From positions 1 to 64,000 of the forward strand of contig NZ_JASHJX010000003.1 of assembly GCF_030732985.1 (NCBI RefSeq): 64,000 nt of DNA, given 5' to 3'. The notes under the pieces were generated by a model. That model ran no database searches. It worked only from the letters and a program-made list of their open reading frames with translations, and had not been told where the DNA came from. Shown here piece by piece: positions 35,077-43,781 of the stretch (position 1 is the stretch's first letter; each line of letters begins with the position of its first letter). Source of the DNA: Nioella sp. MMSF_3534. GTDB lineage: Bacteria > Pseudomonadota > Alphaproteobacteria > Rhodobacterales > Rhodobacteraceae. The position numbers were made by a program, and so were the translations under genes.

Positions 35077-36474
35077 TCAACGTCCGATCTCATAGGGCAG
35101 CGTGCCGCGCTGATCCGGGTCGATGCGCAATTGGCGTTCCAAGGGCGGCACGGATCGCTGATGGCAATTCGTCCGTTCGCAGATGCGGCAGGAAATGCCA
35201 ATCGGTTGATAGGCACTGGCGGTTCCGATATCCATGCCGTCTGCATAGACCACGGCGCTGGCATGCTGCACCTCGCAACCCAGCCCGATAGCAAACCGCC
35301 TTGTGGGGGCGTGGAACGATCCGCCCGATTTCGACACGTCGCGCGCGAGGCACAGATAGCGTACCCCGTCGGGGGTTTCGGCCAATTGACGCAGGAAGCG
35401 GCCCGGCGTCTCGAACGCCTGATGCACGTTCCACAGCGGGCAGGCGCCGCCGAAGCGGGCGAATTGCAGCCGGGTGGCGCTGTGTCGCTTGGTGATCGTG
35501 CCCGCCTGGTCGACGCGCACGAAGAAGAAGGGAATGCCCTTGGCTCCGGGGCGTTGCATCGTGGACAGGCGATGCGCAACCTGCTCGATCGAGGCCCCGA
35601 AGCGCACGGCCAGTTCCTCTAGGTCGTGGCGGGTTTCGCCCGCGGCCTCCATGAAGCGCCCGTAGGGCATCAGCACAGCGCCTGCGAAGTAGTTGGCCAT
35701 ACCCACCTTGGCGATGGAGCGGGCGGTGTCGGTCTGGAACCGGGCGAGGTCGAGCGTCGCCTCCAGCAGTCGGCCCTGCGCGATCAGGGCGTATTGATGC
35801 AAGAGCTGGAAGCGCTGCGTTTCGGGGGCGGTGCGCGGCGACAGCGTCAGTTCTTTCCGGGCCGGGTCATAGCGGCGAATACCGGCGTCGTCGGCGTAGC
35901 GCACGGCAATCCCCTGATCGTCGAACGCCGCGCGGATATGGGCATCCAGATCGCTGCCCGCCTTTTCCGCAAACCGTTCAGCGGCGTGGTCCACCGCGTC
36001 GATATAGTTGTCGCAATAGTGGAAGAAATCGCGCACCTCTTCCCACGGGCTGGCGGCGACGCGGGCGCCTTCGCGGCCAAGCGCTTCGTCCAGCGAGGCC
36101 AGCCGTTCGTGGGTTTGCCGGTAGGCGCGGTGCAGGTCGAGGAAGGCGCGGGCCAATGCGGGGGCGTTGGAGGCGGTCAGGCGCAGGTCGGGCAGCGGCG
36201 GCGCGGCCTCTGTAAAGACCGGGTCGGCCAGTGCTTCACGCATGTCCGACACCAGCCGTTCGGTGTCGCCCGAGGCCAGTTCGGTCACGTCATAGCCGAA
36301 CTCCTGCACCAGCCCGAGCATCACCGTGGACGACACGGGCCGGTTGTTGTTTTCCATCTGGTTGAGATAGGGCAGCGAGACGCCGAGCTTGCTGGCGAAT
36401 TCCTTTTGCGTCAGGCCCATGCGTCCACGCAGTTCCCGCAGCTTGGCCCCGGCATAGAGTTTCTGGATCGCCAT
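35077..36474 (-). CDS. pccR: Short-chain fatty acyl-CoA regulator PccR (ScfR family)
   Basis: A 465-residue regulator. An N-terminal XRE-type HTH (about 8-62, GLTQKEFASKLGVSLPYLNQ) is followed by a central IrrE/ImmA-like region and a C-terminal DUF2083 domain with a Cys cluster (ISCRICERTNC). This is the ScfR architecture (RamB, PccR). In Rhodobacter sphaeroides PccR controls propionyl-CoA carboxylase through TTTGCAAA palindromes. Such palindromes lie upstream of this gene and of pccB here, so autoregulation plus pccB control is very likely. A divergent MFS gene lies between the two. Confidence 0.92.
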   Translation of the reverse strand: MAIQKLYAGAKLRELRGRMGLTQKEFASKLGVSLPYLNQMENNNRPVSSTVMLGLVQEFGYDVTELASGDTERLVSDMREALADPVFTEAAPPLPDLRLTASNAPALARAFLDLHRAYRQTHERLASLDEALGREGARVAASPWEEVRDFFHYCDNYIDAVDHAAERFAEKAGSDLDAHIRAAFDDQGIAVRYADDAGIRRYDPARKELTLSPRTAPETQRFQLLHQYALIAQGRLLEATLDLARFQTDTARSIAKVGMANYFAGAVLMPYGRFMEAAGETRHDLEELAVRFGASIEQVAHRLSTMQRPGAKGIPFFFVRVDQAGTITKRHSATRLQFARFGGACPLWNVHQAFETPGRFLRQLAETPDGVRYLCLARDVSKSGGSFHAPTRRFAIGLGCEVQHASAVVYADGMDIGTASAYQPIGISCRICERTNCHQRSVPPLERQLRIDPDQRGTLPYEIGR

Positions 36475-36487
36475 GTTCGCCCCTTGG

Positions 36488-36515
36488 TTTGCAAAGTTAC
36501 TATGGGCTTTGCAAA
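36488..36515. promoter_or_regulatory. PccR operator pair upstream of pccR
   Basis: Two perfect TTTGCAAA palindromes (36488-36495 and 36508-36515), centres 20 bp apart, about two helical turns, immediately upstream of the pccR start and downstream of the MFS stop. They fit PccR autoregulation. Confidence 0.8.
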
Positions 36516-36531
36516 CCCGTGCCGCAAGGGG

Positions 36532-37785
36532 TCAGCCCGCGCCGACAAATCGTTCGCGGCGGATCGTGTAGACAATGGCAGCGATGGACAGGGCCGAGCT
36601 GCCAAGCATAATGGCGACAAGCGGCATCGCGGTTGCGCTGCCGGCAAGCGACGACCCGGCCAGATCCGCCAGCAATGCGCCCCCGGCGAGCATCACGGCT
36701 CCACCGACGCCCGAGGCCGATCCGGCCAGGTGTGGGCGCACGGACAGCATGCCGGAATTGCCGTTGGCCATGGTCATGCCATTGCCAAGACCCACAAGGG
36801 TGACGGAGCCAAAGAAGGTCTGTGCAGAACTCAGCCCCATGAAATGCAGGGTAACGGGGATGAGCAGCCCCGCCGTGGAGATCGTGGTGCCGTAGAGGAT
36901 CATACGATTGATGCCCAACCGCACCGAAAGGCGTGCCGCAACGAAGTTTCCGCAGAAATAGCCAAGCGCCGGGGCGCCGAAATAGAACCCGACCTGCGAC
37001 GGGGTGAGATGGTAGATCTCTGATCCCACATAGGGCGCGCCGCCCAGATAGGCGAAGAAGGCACCGGAGGCGAAGGTCGTGGCCCCGCAATAGCCCCAGA
37101 AGCGGCGCGAGGTGAACAGCTCGGGGTATTCGCGAATCTGCTCGCGGAAGCTACCGGTGCTGGCGCGCGCTGTCTCGCCCAGGTCAAACCAGGTCAGCGC
37201 CAGAACCGCCAACCCGGTTGCCAATAGCAACACGAAATTCGCCTGCCAGCCGAAGGTCTCTCCCAATATGCCGCCCACCACGGGCCCGATCATCGGCACC
37301 AGCGCCATGCCCATGGTCACGTAGCCGATCATCGCCGCGGCCTGCGGGCCCGGTACGATATCGCGCACCACGGCACGGCCAAGCACAAGCCCGGCAACGA
37401 CAACGGCCTGCGCCATTCGGAACGCCAGAAAGATCTCGGCCGTGGGCGCGAAGATGCAGCCGATGGTGGCGAGGGAAAACAGGATGAAGCTGCCAAGCAG
37501 CACCGGCCTGCGCCCGAACCTGTCCGAAATCGGACCGATCCCCAGTTGCAGGATCGCATTGATCAACAGGTAGAGCGTGACCGAGCGCTGCATCAGCGCA
37601 TAGTCGGCCTGAAAATACTCTGCCATCTGCGGCAGGGTCGGCAGGAAGATATTCATCGACATCGCGCCAAGCGCCGTCGCCGCGATCAGGGTCGAGATGT
37701 GAGGGGGCGTGGACCGGTCTAGGTACCGGACCTCGGGGACTGAACTCATTGGTTTACTTAACGCCGCAATGATCCTCTTGTCCAT
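36532..37785 (-). CDS. Bcr/CflA-type multidrug efflux MFS transporter
   Basis: A 417-residue MFS protein with twelve predicted helices. The loop 2-3 motif DRFGRRPVLLGSF and the early NIFLPTLPQMAEYF are typical of DHA1 drug/proton antiporters such as Bcr. The ATG at 37785 is retained, but one at 37749 would also give a full first helix. It lies upstream of pccR in the same direction, and its promoter faces pccB across the TTTGCAAA sites, so it may respond to PccR. The substrate is unknown; short-chain acids are only a possibility. Confidence 0.85.
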   Translation of the reverse strand: MDKRIIAALSKPMSSVPEVRYLDRSTPPHISTLIAATALGAMSMNIFLPTLPQMAEYFQADYALMQRSVTLYLLINAILQLGIGPISDRFGRRPVLLGSFILFSLATIGCIFAPTAEIFLAFRMAQAVVVAGLVLGRAVVRDIVPGPQAAAMIGYVTMGMALVPMIGPVVGGILGETFGWQANFVLLLATGLAVLALTWFDLGETARASTGSFREQIREYPELFTSRRFWGYCGATTFASGAFFAYLGGAPYVGSEIYHLTPSQVGFYFGAPALGYFCGNFVAARLSVRLGINRMILYGTTISTAGLLIPVTLHFMGLSSAQTFFGSVTLVGLGNGMTMANGNSGMLSVRPHLAGSASGVGGAVMLAGGALLADLAGSSLAGSATAMPLVAIMLGSSALSIAAIVYTIRRERFVGAG

Positions 37786-37827
37786 GTGCGTTCTCGCACA
37801 TTGTTCACGATCATTTGCTAGTTAGCA

Positions 37828-37861
37828 TTTGCAAATTTGGCAAATTCACCAAATTTGCAAA
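37828..37861. promoter_or_regulatory. PccR operator cluster in the pccB promoter region
   Basis: TTTGCAAA at 37828-37835 and 37854-37861, with a degenerate TTTGGCAAA (37836-37844) between, lie in an AT-rich stretch between the divergent MFS and pccB genes, 105-140 bp upstream of the pccB ATG. Confidence 0.8.
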
Positions 37862-37966
37862 TATGCCGGATTCAACTGGCTTTTCCCCGGAGACTCGCTA
37901 GGTTCCCCTCGAATTCGCAAAGCCGGACGGGTCGCTCCCGCTCCGCTACGGGAGGAAGGGGACCCC

Positions 37967-39499
37967 ATGAAAGACATCCTGCAGGAATTGGAACATCGCC
38001 GGGAAGAGGCCCGGTTGGGTGGCGGCCAGACGCGCATCGACAGCCAGCACGCCAAGGGCAAGCTGACGGCGCGGGAACGGATCGACCTGCTGCTGGATGA
38101 GGACTCCTTCGAAGAGTTCGACATGTTCAAGACGCATCGCTGCACCGATTTCGGCATGGAGAAATCCAAGCCGCGCGGCGATGGCGTGGTGACCGGTTGG
38201 GGCACGATCAACGGCCGCATGGTCTATGTGTTCAGCCAGGATTTCACCGTCTTCGGCGGCTCGCTGTCCGAAACGCATGCCGAAAAGATCTGCAAGATCA
38301 TGGATATGGCGATGCAGAACGGCGCGCCCGTGATCGGCATCAACGATTCAGGCGGGGCTCGTATCCAGGAAGGCGTGGCCTCTCTCGCCGGTTACGCGGA
38401 AGTCTTCCAGCGCAACATCATGGCCTCGGGCGTGGTGCCGCAGATTTCCGTCATCATGGGGCCCTGTGCCGGTGGCGCTGTCTATTCGCCCGCGATGACC
38501 GACTTCATCTTTATGGTGAAGGACAGCTCCTACATGTTCGTGACCGGCCCCGACGTGGTGAAAACGGTGACGAACGAGGTTGTGACCGCCGAGGAACTTG
38601 GCGGCGCATCGACCCATACCAAGAAATCCTCCGTCGCCGATGGCGCGTTTGAAAATGATGTGGAGGCGATGGCCGAGGTGCGCCGCCTGGTCGACTTCCT
38701 GCCGCTGAACAACCGCGAAAAGCCCCCGGTGCGCCCCTTCTTCGACGATGTGGCGCGGGTGGAAGACAGCCTCGACACCCTGATCCCCGACAATCCCAAC
38801 AGCCCCTATGACATGAAGGAACTGATCCAGAAACTGGGGGATGAGGGCGACTTCTACGAAATCCAGGAAGATTACGCCAAGAACATCATCACCGGGTTCA
38901 TGCGGCTGGAAGGCCAGACCGTGGGCGTGGTGGCGAACCAGCCGATGGTGCTGGCGGGATGTCTCGATATCGACAGCAGCCGCAAGGCCGCGCGCTTCGT
39001 GCGCTTCTGCGATGCGTTCGAGATCCCGATCCTGACGCTGGTGGATGTGCCCGGCTTCCTGCCCGGCACCAGCCAGGAATATGGCGGCGTCATCAAGCAT
39101 GGCGCGAAGCTGCTCTTTGCCTATGGCGAAGCGACGGTGCCGAAAGTGACCGTGATCACCCGCAAGGCCTATGGCGGCGCCTATGACGTGATGGCGTCCA
39201 AGCATCTGCGCGGCGATTTCAACTACGCCTGGCCGACCGCGGAAATCGCGGTGATGGGCGCCAAGGGCGCGACCGAGATCATCCATCGCGCCGATCTGGG
39301 CGATGCCGAAAAGATCGCGGCCCATACGAAGGACTACGAAGACCGCTTCGCCAACCCCTTCGTGGCGGCGGAACGTGGGTTCATCGACGAGGTCATCCAA
39401 CCCCGCAGCACCCGCAAGCGCATTTGCCGTGCCTTTGCCTCGCTGCGCGGCAAGAAACTTCAGAATCCGTGGAAGAAGCACGACAACATTCCCCTTTGA
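37967..39499 (+). CDS. pccB: Propionyl-CoA carboxylase beta subunit
   Basis: A 510-residue carboxyltransferase subunit. Two acyl-CoA carboxyltransferase domains are present: the N-terminal half has [12 protein letters not shown] and [12 protein letters not shown], and the C-terminal half has [12 protein letters not shown] and [12 protein letters not shown]. It transfers carboxyl from biotin on PccA to propionyl-CoA, giving methylmalonyl-CoA. GGAGGAAGGGG precedes the ATG at 37967; the frame is open to 37829, but the extension is not family-like. TTTGCAAA operators lie upstream. Unusually, five small genes separate it from pccA. Confidence 0.95.
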   Translation: MKDILQELEHRREEARLGGGQTRIDSQHAKGKLTARERIDLLLDEDSFEEFDMFKTHRCTDFGMEKSKPRGDGVVTGWGTINGRMVYVFSQDFTVFGGSLSETHAEKICKIMDMAMQNGAPVIGINDSGGARIQEGVASLAGYAEVFQRNIMASGVVPQISVIMGPCAGGAVYSPAMTDFIFMVKDSSYMFVTGPDVVKTVTNEVVTAEELGGASTHTKKSSVADGAFENDVEAMAEVRRLVDFLPLNNREKPPVRPFFDDVARVEDSLDTLIPDNPNSPYDMKELIQKLGDEGDFYEIQEDYAKNIITGFMRLEGQTVGVVANQPMVLAGCLDIDSSRKAARFVRFCDAFEIPILTLVDVPGFLPGTSQEYGGVIKHGAKLLFAYGEATVPKVTVITRKAYGGAYDVMASKHLRGDFNYAWPTAEIAVMGAKGATEIIHRADLGDAEKIAAHTKDYEDRFANPFVAAERGFIDEVIQPRSTRKRICRAFASLRGKKLQNPWKKHDNIPL

Positions 39500-39578
39500 G
39501 CTTCTTTCTCGGGTCTATCCCCCACCCGTTGTCCGGCCGGCGGCACGGGCGGGGGAACCCCTAATTCAAGGAACCGAT

Positions 39579-39626
39579 ATGCGCAGGATCATGCACCGGA
39601 TGTTGCAGCGAGAGGGTGGGCAATGA
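39579..39626 (+). CDS. Possible 15-residue leader peptide
   Basis: ATG at 39579 follows AAGGA and encodes MRRIMHRMLQREGGQ. Its stop overlaps the ATG of the next gene (ATGA). It may be a short coupled leader that sets translation of the 114-residue gene, or a chance frame. No homologues can be checked here. Confidence 0.3.
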   Translation: MRRIMHRMLQREGGQ

Positions 39627-39967
39627 CCGCCCGCCGCTGGCATATCCTGCGTGAGGGCGCATCGCTGACGCTGGCGCGGCACCTGCCCGCGCGGTTCGAT
39701 ATCGGTGTGGTGGCCGAATTTCCGAAGATGGGAAAGCTGCGTCTGGCGCAACAGGTCCGGCAGGACATGTGGCGCGCGTTGAGGGACGTGCGTGGCTTTT
39801 CCCCCGTGGTTCATGTGGAGGAGCAGGATCACGGGCTGAGGCTGCGCGCGGGTGGGCGGGTCGAGGGCCCCGCCCCCCGCGCGGGCCTCGAAACCCGGAT
39901 CGCGGGCGTGCTGGCCTGCCCCCGCAACCGCGCCCGTTGGGCGGCCTTCGCAGGGCGTCGGGCATGA
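39623..39967 (+). CDS. Small basic protein of unknown function in the pcc locus
   Basis: A 114-residue arginine-rich protein (for example LARHLPARFDIGVVAEFPKMGKLRLAQQVRQDMWRAL and a C-terminal NRARWAAFAGRRA). No signal peptide or membrane helix is seen. Its stop overlaps the next gene's ATG (GCATGA), and its start overlaps the possible leader stop, so the genes are translationally coupled. Not recognised; comparable small genes seem to accompany pccB-pccA in this group. Confidence 0.7.
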   Translation: MTARRWHILREGASLTLARHLPARFDIGVVAEFPKMGKLRLAQQVRQDMWRALRDVRGFSPVVHVEEQDHGLRLRAGGRVEGPAPRAGLETRIAGVLACPRNRARWAAFAGRRA

Positions 39968-40350
39968 GGGCGCTGGCGGTGATCCTGGCGCTGACCGCGC
40001 TCGCAGGCTGCCGGGAAGAGGCGCTGGAGCTGCCCTCGGGCCTTGCCGTAGAGCTTGCGGGGACCGTGATGGAGTCGCAGCCCGATGGCGAAACCTGGCT
40101 GATCCTTCAGGTGCTGGCCCCATCTTTGGCTGGTCGGCGTATCGGGGCCGAAGAGATGGCCGAGGATACCGGCGTGATCTGCGACACATGGGGGCTTGCG
40201 GCGGCTGCCGAAGCCGACCAAACCCCCGACCAGATCGTGGTGCAGGTCATGAGCGAGAGGGTCGAACGTGGCCAGCCCGCCCCCGGCGTCACGCAGGTCT
40301 TTGCCGGATACCGCCTGCAAGACGGATCCTGCATCTGGGAGGATTTCTGA
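39964..40350 (+). CDS. Small lipoprotein, DUF6497-like
   Basis: A 128-residue protein with a lipoprotein signal peptide (MRALAVILALTALAGC, lipobox LAGC). The mature part keeps LPSGLAVELAGTVMESQPDGETW, two further Cys (ICDTWG and SCIWEDF) and GVTQVFAGYRLQDGSC, a pattern of the DUF6497 group common in Rhodobacterales. It overlaps the preceding gene by 4 bp. Function unknown; a periplasmic disulfide between the two late cysteines is likely. Confidence 0.72.
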   Translation: MRALAVILALTALAGCREEALELPSGLAVELAGTVMESQPDGETWLILQVLAPSLAGRRIGAEEMAEDTGVICDTWGLAAAAEADQTPDQIVVQVMSERVERGQPAPGVTQVFAGYRLQDGSCIWEDF

Positions 40351-40552
40351 TGACCCTACAACATGTTGCGAGACGTTCCTGCTGTGGATATCTTTCTGAT
40401 GCAGCGCGGACACAGGACACATTCCTGCCATCATTTGGCTGCTTTTCCGCCCTCCTTTCGGGTATGATCAAATTTGGCCATGTGTGTACGGCCATTCCCG
40501 GGAACCCGGTCCGCCCCCAAGCGACCGGGACAAAAAACGATAGGAGAGCAGG

Positions 40553-40699
40553 ATGTCCAACCGCATCAAAGCGCTTCTCGCTTTGGGCCTTCTTGTCGGC
40601 GCCGCAGCGTGTGCGCCGGCCCCAGAGCCGGAAGAAATCATCATCATCGACCCCGCGCCCATTCAGGCCGAGCCGGTGTATAGCAACAAATACGACTGA
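40553..40699 (+). CDS. 48-residue lipoprotein in the pcc locus
   Basis: Starts at ATG 40553, behind TAGGAGAG. The signal peptide MSNRIKALLALGLLVGAAAC ends in a Cys lipobox. The mature peptide is acidic and Pro-rich (APAPEPEEIIIIDPAPIQAE, then PVYSNKYD). Only 28 residues remain after the lipidated Cys. It lies between the DUF6497-like gene and a 123-residue hypothetical. Not recognised; the clear ribosome site and lipobox argue that it is real. Confidence 0.65.
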   Translation: MSNRIKALLALGLLVGAAACAPAPEPEEIIIIDPAPIQAEPVYSNKYD

Positions 40700-40768
40700 C
40701 GCAGACCGGACCGGGCGGGGCATTCCCGTCCGGCCCTTCCGCGCCCCGGAAATCGGGGGGGCGTGGGC

Positions 40769-41140
40769 ATGATCAAGCATCGTGGCTTTCCGGGCCGAAT
40801 GCCCGGCACCGATTACCAGTTCACCATCCGGCGCGAGAACAAGAAGGGGGCGACGCCCCTGATTGCCCGCGAACGCTATGCCGACCGGCGCCCGGCCGAC
40901 CGCCGCGCCGATGCGGCCTTTGTCGAGGCGCTGTGGCTCTATTTCGGCGATCAACCCTTCGAGCGCGGCAACCTGGATGCCGGGCGGCTGTCCTGGCTTT
41001 TGGGGCGCGAGGTGATTGCGCTGGATGATCCTTTCGATCCAGAGGATTACGAGGCGCTGTTGCAGCTTGACGTGGCCCGCGCGCGGGCCTCCTTCCCCGA
41101 GGCCTTTGACGGATCGGGCCATTGGGAGGGGTCGGCATGA
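40769..41140 (+). CDS. Hypothetical protein of 123 residues
   Basis: A basic, non-membrane protein beginning MIKHRGFPGRMPGTDYQFTIRRENKKG with a helical middle (RRADAAFVEALWLYFGDQPFERGNLD) and an acidic end. The ATG at 40769 is preferred to a GTG two codons upstream. No family recognised. It continues the run of small genes from 39579 and is followed by a terminator at 41308. Confidence 0.65.
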   Translation: MIKHRGFPGRMPGTDYQFTIRRENKKGATPLIARERYADRRPADRRADAAFVEALWLYFGDQPFERGNLDAGRLSWLLGREVIALDDPFDPEDYEALLQLDVARARASFPEAFDGSGHWEGSA

Positions 41141-41307
41141 ACCTGCCTATGGCTTGCAGAATTGCGCAGAAACGCGCCCAAAAATCGGACCGCGTTTTTT
41201 CCGTCTCGCACCGCGAAAATCCTCGTGCAATCGTCACTTTGCCGGCCTTAGTCCCCAGCTTCAAACGGGCCGGTGGTAATGTGACGTGTTACCCTTCCCC
41301 TTCAGAG

Positions 41308-41342
41308 CGGCCCGTCGGCATTGACGGCGGGCCGTCTTTTTT
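41308..41342 (+). terminator. Rho-independent terminator after the small-gene run
   Basis: Stem CGGCCCG/CGGGCCG (41308-41314 and 41328-41334), 13-base loop, then six T residues at 41337-41342. It separates the transcript from pccB and its followers from the lipoprotein at 41394. Confidence 0.8.
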
Positions 41343-41393
41343 CAAAGGTGGGTCACGCCACTCAAGAAAAGAACGGGAAGAGGCACGAGCAAC

Positions 41394-41597
41394 ATGCAGA
41401 AAATCAAACTTATTGCGGTGTGCGCGATCGCGGCAACGCTTCTGTCGGGCTGTTTTGCACGAACGGATCTCGATCGCGCGGCCGTCGGGGCCGCAGCGGG
41501 CGGCGTCGGTGCGGCGGTGCTTGGTGGCAGCGTGGCAACCGGCGCGGTTGTCGGCGCGGCTGCTGGCGCGCTTTGCGACGACGTCAATCTCTGCTGA
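41394..41597 (+). CDS. Small glycine-zipper lipoprotein
   Basis: A 67-residue protein with signal peptide and lipobox (AIAATLLSGC) followed by a Gly/Ala-rich segment with regular spacing (AAVGAAAGGVGAAVLGGSVATG), a glycine-zipper pattern seen in outer-membrane-associated proteins. It ends LCDDVNLC, with two Cys that may form a disulfide. Lying between terminators at 41308 and 41647, it is a one-gene transcript. Function unknown. Confidence 0.78.
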   Translation: MQKIKLIAVCAIAATLLSGCFARTDLDRAAVGAAAGGVGAAVLGGSVATGAVVGAAAGALCDDVNLC

Positions 41598-41646
41598 CAC
41601 AACAGACATAACACCTGCGCATCTCGCGCAGATCGGCAATTCAATG

Positions 41647-41684
41647 GGACCATCCGGGGCTGACCGCCCGGGATGGTCCTTTTT
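41647..41684 (+). terminator. Rho-independent terminator after the glycine-zipper lipoprotein
   Basis: Stem GGACCATCC/GGATGGTCC (41647-41655 and 41671-41679), then T5. It separates this gene from pccA. Confidence 0.85.
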
Positions 41685-41735
41685 CGTTTCCACGCCTGCC
41701 GTGACGGCCCCGGCGTAAGAGGAGGACAAGGGACC

Positions 41736-43781
41736 ATGTTCAACAAGATCCTGATCGCGAACCGGGGCGAAATCGCCTGCCGCGTGATGAAAACAGCCAA
41801 GAAGATGGGGATCACGACGGTCGCCATTTATTCCGATGCCGACAAGCATGCGCTGCATGTGCAGATGGCGGACGAGGCTATACATATCGGACCTCCGCCG
41901 GCGAACCAGTCCTATATCGTCATCGACAAGGTGATGGAGGCGATCAAGGCCTCGGGCGCTGAAGCTGTTCATCCGGGCTATGGGTTCCTGTCTGAAAACA
42001 GCAAGTTCGCGGAAGCTCTTGAAGCGGCTGGCGTGGCGTTTGTTGGTCCGCCGGTCGGCGCGATCGAGGCCATGGGCGACAAGATCACCTCCAAGAAGAT
42101 TGCACAGGACGCACAAGTATCCACAGTGCCCGGTTACATGGGCCTGATCGAGGATGCCGAGGAAGCGGTGAAGATTTCCAACGAGATCGGCTACCCCGTC
42201 ATGATCAAGGCCAGCGCCGGGGGCGGTGGCAAGGGGATGCGGATCGCATGGAACGACGAGGAGGCGCGCGAAGGCTTCCAGTCGTCCAAGAACGAGGCGG
42301 CGAACAGCTTTGGCGATGACCGGATCTTCATCGAGAAATTCGTCACGCAGCCGCGTCATATCGAGATTCAGGTTCTCTGTGATGCGCATGGCAACGGGAT
42401 TTACCTGGGCGAGCGCGAATGCTCGATCCAGCGGCGCAACCAGAAGGTGGTGGAAGAGGCGCCCTCGCCCTTCCTCGACGAGGCGACCCGCAAGGCCATG
42501 GGCGAACAGGCCGTCGCGCTGGCCAAGGCCGTGGGCTATGCGAGCGCGGGCACGGTGGAATTCATCGTGGATGGGCAGAAGAATTTCTACTTCCTCGAAA
42601 TGAACACCCGCCTGCAGGTGGAACATCCGGTGACGGAACTGATCACTGGTGTGGACCTCGTGGAACAGATGATCCGCGTGGCCGCGGGTGAACCGCTGTC
42701 GATCACCCAGGACGATGTGACGCTGACCGGGTGGGCGATTGAAAACCGTCTTTATGCGGAAGACCCCTATCGCGGCTTCCTGCCCTCTATCGGTCGTCTG
42801 ACCCGCTATCGCCCGCCGGCGGAAACCGCGTCGGGGCCGATGCTGGTGAACGGCAAATGGCAGGGCGATGCGCCGGAAGGGCCGACCGCTGTGCGCAACG
42901 ATACCGGCGTCTACGAGGGCGGCGAGATCAGCATGTATTACGACCCGATGATTGCCAAGCTCTGCACCTGGGCGCCGACGCGGGCCGAGGCGATCGAGGC
43001 GATGCGGATTGCGCTCGACAGTTTCGAGGTGGAGGGCATCGGCCACAACCTGCCCTTCCTGTCGGCGGTGATGGATCACCCCAAATTCATCTCGGGCGAC
43101 ATGACCACCGCCTTCATTGCCGAGGAATATCCCGAGGGCTTTGAGGGCGTGACGCTGCCAGAGGAGGAGCTGCGCCGGGTTGCGGCCTCTGCCGCTGCCA
43201 TGCACCGGGTGGCCGAGATCCGCCGTGCCCGCGTGTCTGGCCGGATGGACAACCATGAACGCCGCGTGGCGACCGATTGGGTCGTGGCGCTGCAGGGCGA
43301 AAGCTTCCCCGTGCATATCGACGCCGATCACGAAGGGTCGACCGTGACCTTCCCGGATGGGCAGGTGCTGCGGGTGGCCAGCGACTGGACGCCGGGCGAC
43401 CAGCTGGCAGTGCTGGATGTGAACGGCAGCCCGCTGGTGCTGAAGGTGGGCAAGATCACCCAGGGCTTCCGTATCCGGACGCGCGGGGCCGATCTGGCCG
43501 TGAAGGTGCGCAGCCCGCGTCAGGCGGAACTGGCGGCGCTGATGCCCGAAAAGGTCGCGCCCGACACCTCGAAACTGCTGCTCTGCCCGATGCCGGGCCT
43601 CATCGTGAAGGTGAATGTCGAGGTCGGTCAGGAAGTGCAGGAGGGCCAGGCGCTGTGCACCGTTGAGGCGATGAAGATGGAGAACATCCTGCGGGCCGAG
43701 AAGAAAGGCATCGTGTCCAAGATCAACGCAGCGGCGGGCGACAGCCTTGCCGTTGATGACGTGATCATGGAATTCGAGTGA
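41736..43781 (+). CDS. pccA: Propionyl-CoA carboxylase alpha subunit (biotin carboxylase and carrier)
   Basis: A 681-residue protein. The biotin-carboxylase domain (about 1-450) opens MFNKILIANRGEIACRVM and has the ATP-grasp loop KASAGGGGKGMRI and the active-site NTRLQVEHPVTEL. A linker BT domain follows, and the C-terminal carrier (about 610-681) has the biotinylated Lys in VEAMKMEN. It carboxylates biotin with ATP and bicarbonate for PccB. GGAGGA lies ahead of the ATG at 41736. It starts 139 bp after the lipoprotein, behind a terminator, so it probably has its own promoter. Confidence 0.96.
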   Translation: MFNKILIANRGEIACRVMKTAKKMGITTVAIYSDADKHALHVQMADEAIHIGPPPANQSYIVIDKVMEAIKASGAEAVHPGYGFLSENSKFAEALEAAGVAFVGPPVGAIEAMGDKITSKKIAQDAQVSTVPGYMGLIEDAEEAVKISNEIGYPVMIKASAGGGGKGMRIAWNDEEAREGFQSSKNEAANSFGDDRIFIEKFVTQPRHIEIQVLCDAHGNGIYLGERECSIQRRNQKVVEEAPSPFLDEATRKAMGEQAVALAKAVGYASAGTVEFIVDGQKNFYFLEMNTRLQVEHPVTELITGVDLVEQMIRVAAGEPLSITQDDVTLTGWAIENRLYAEDPYRGFLPSIGRLTRYRPPAETASGPMLVNGKWQGDAPEGPTAVRNDTGVYEGGEISMYYDPMIAKLCTWAPTRAEAIEAMRIALDSFEVEGIGHNLPFLSAVMDHPKFISGDMTTAFIAEEYPEGFEGVTLPEEELRRVAASAAAMHRVAEIRRARVSGRMDNHERRVATDWVVALQGESFPVHIDADHEGSTVTFPDGQVLRVASDWTPGDQLAVLDVNGSPLVLKVGKITQGFRIRTRGADLAVKVRSPRQAELAALMPEKVAPDTSKLLLCPMPGLIVKVNVEVGQEVQEGQALCTVEAMKMENILRAEKKGIVSKINAAAGDSLAVDDVIMEFE

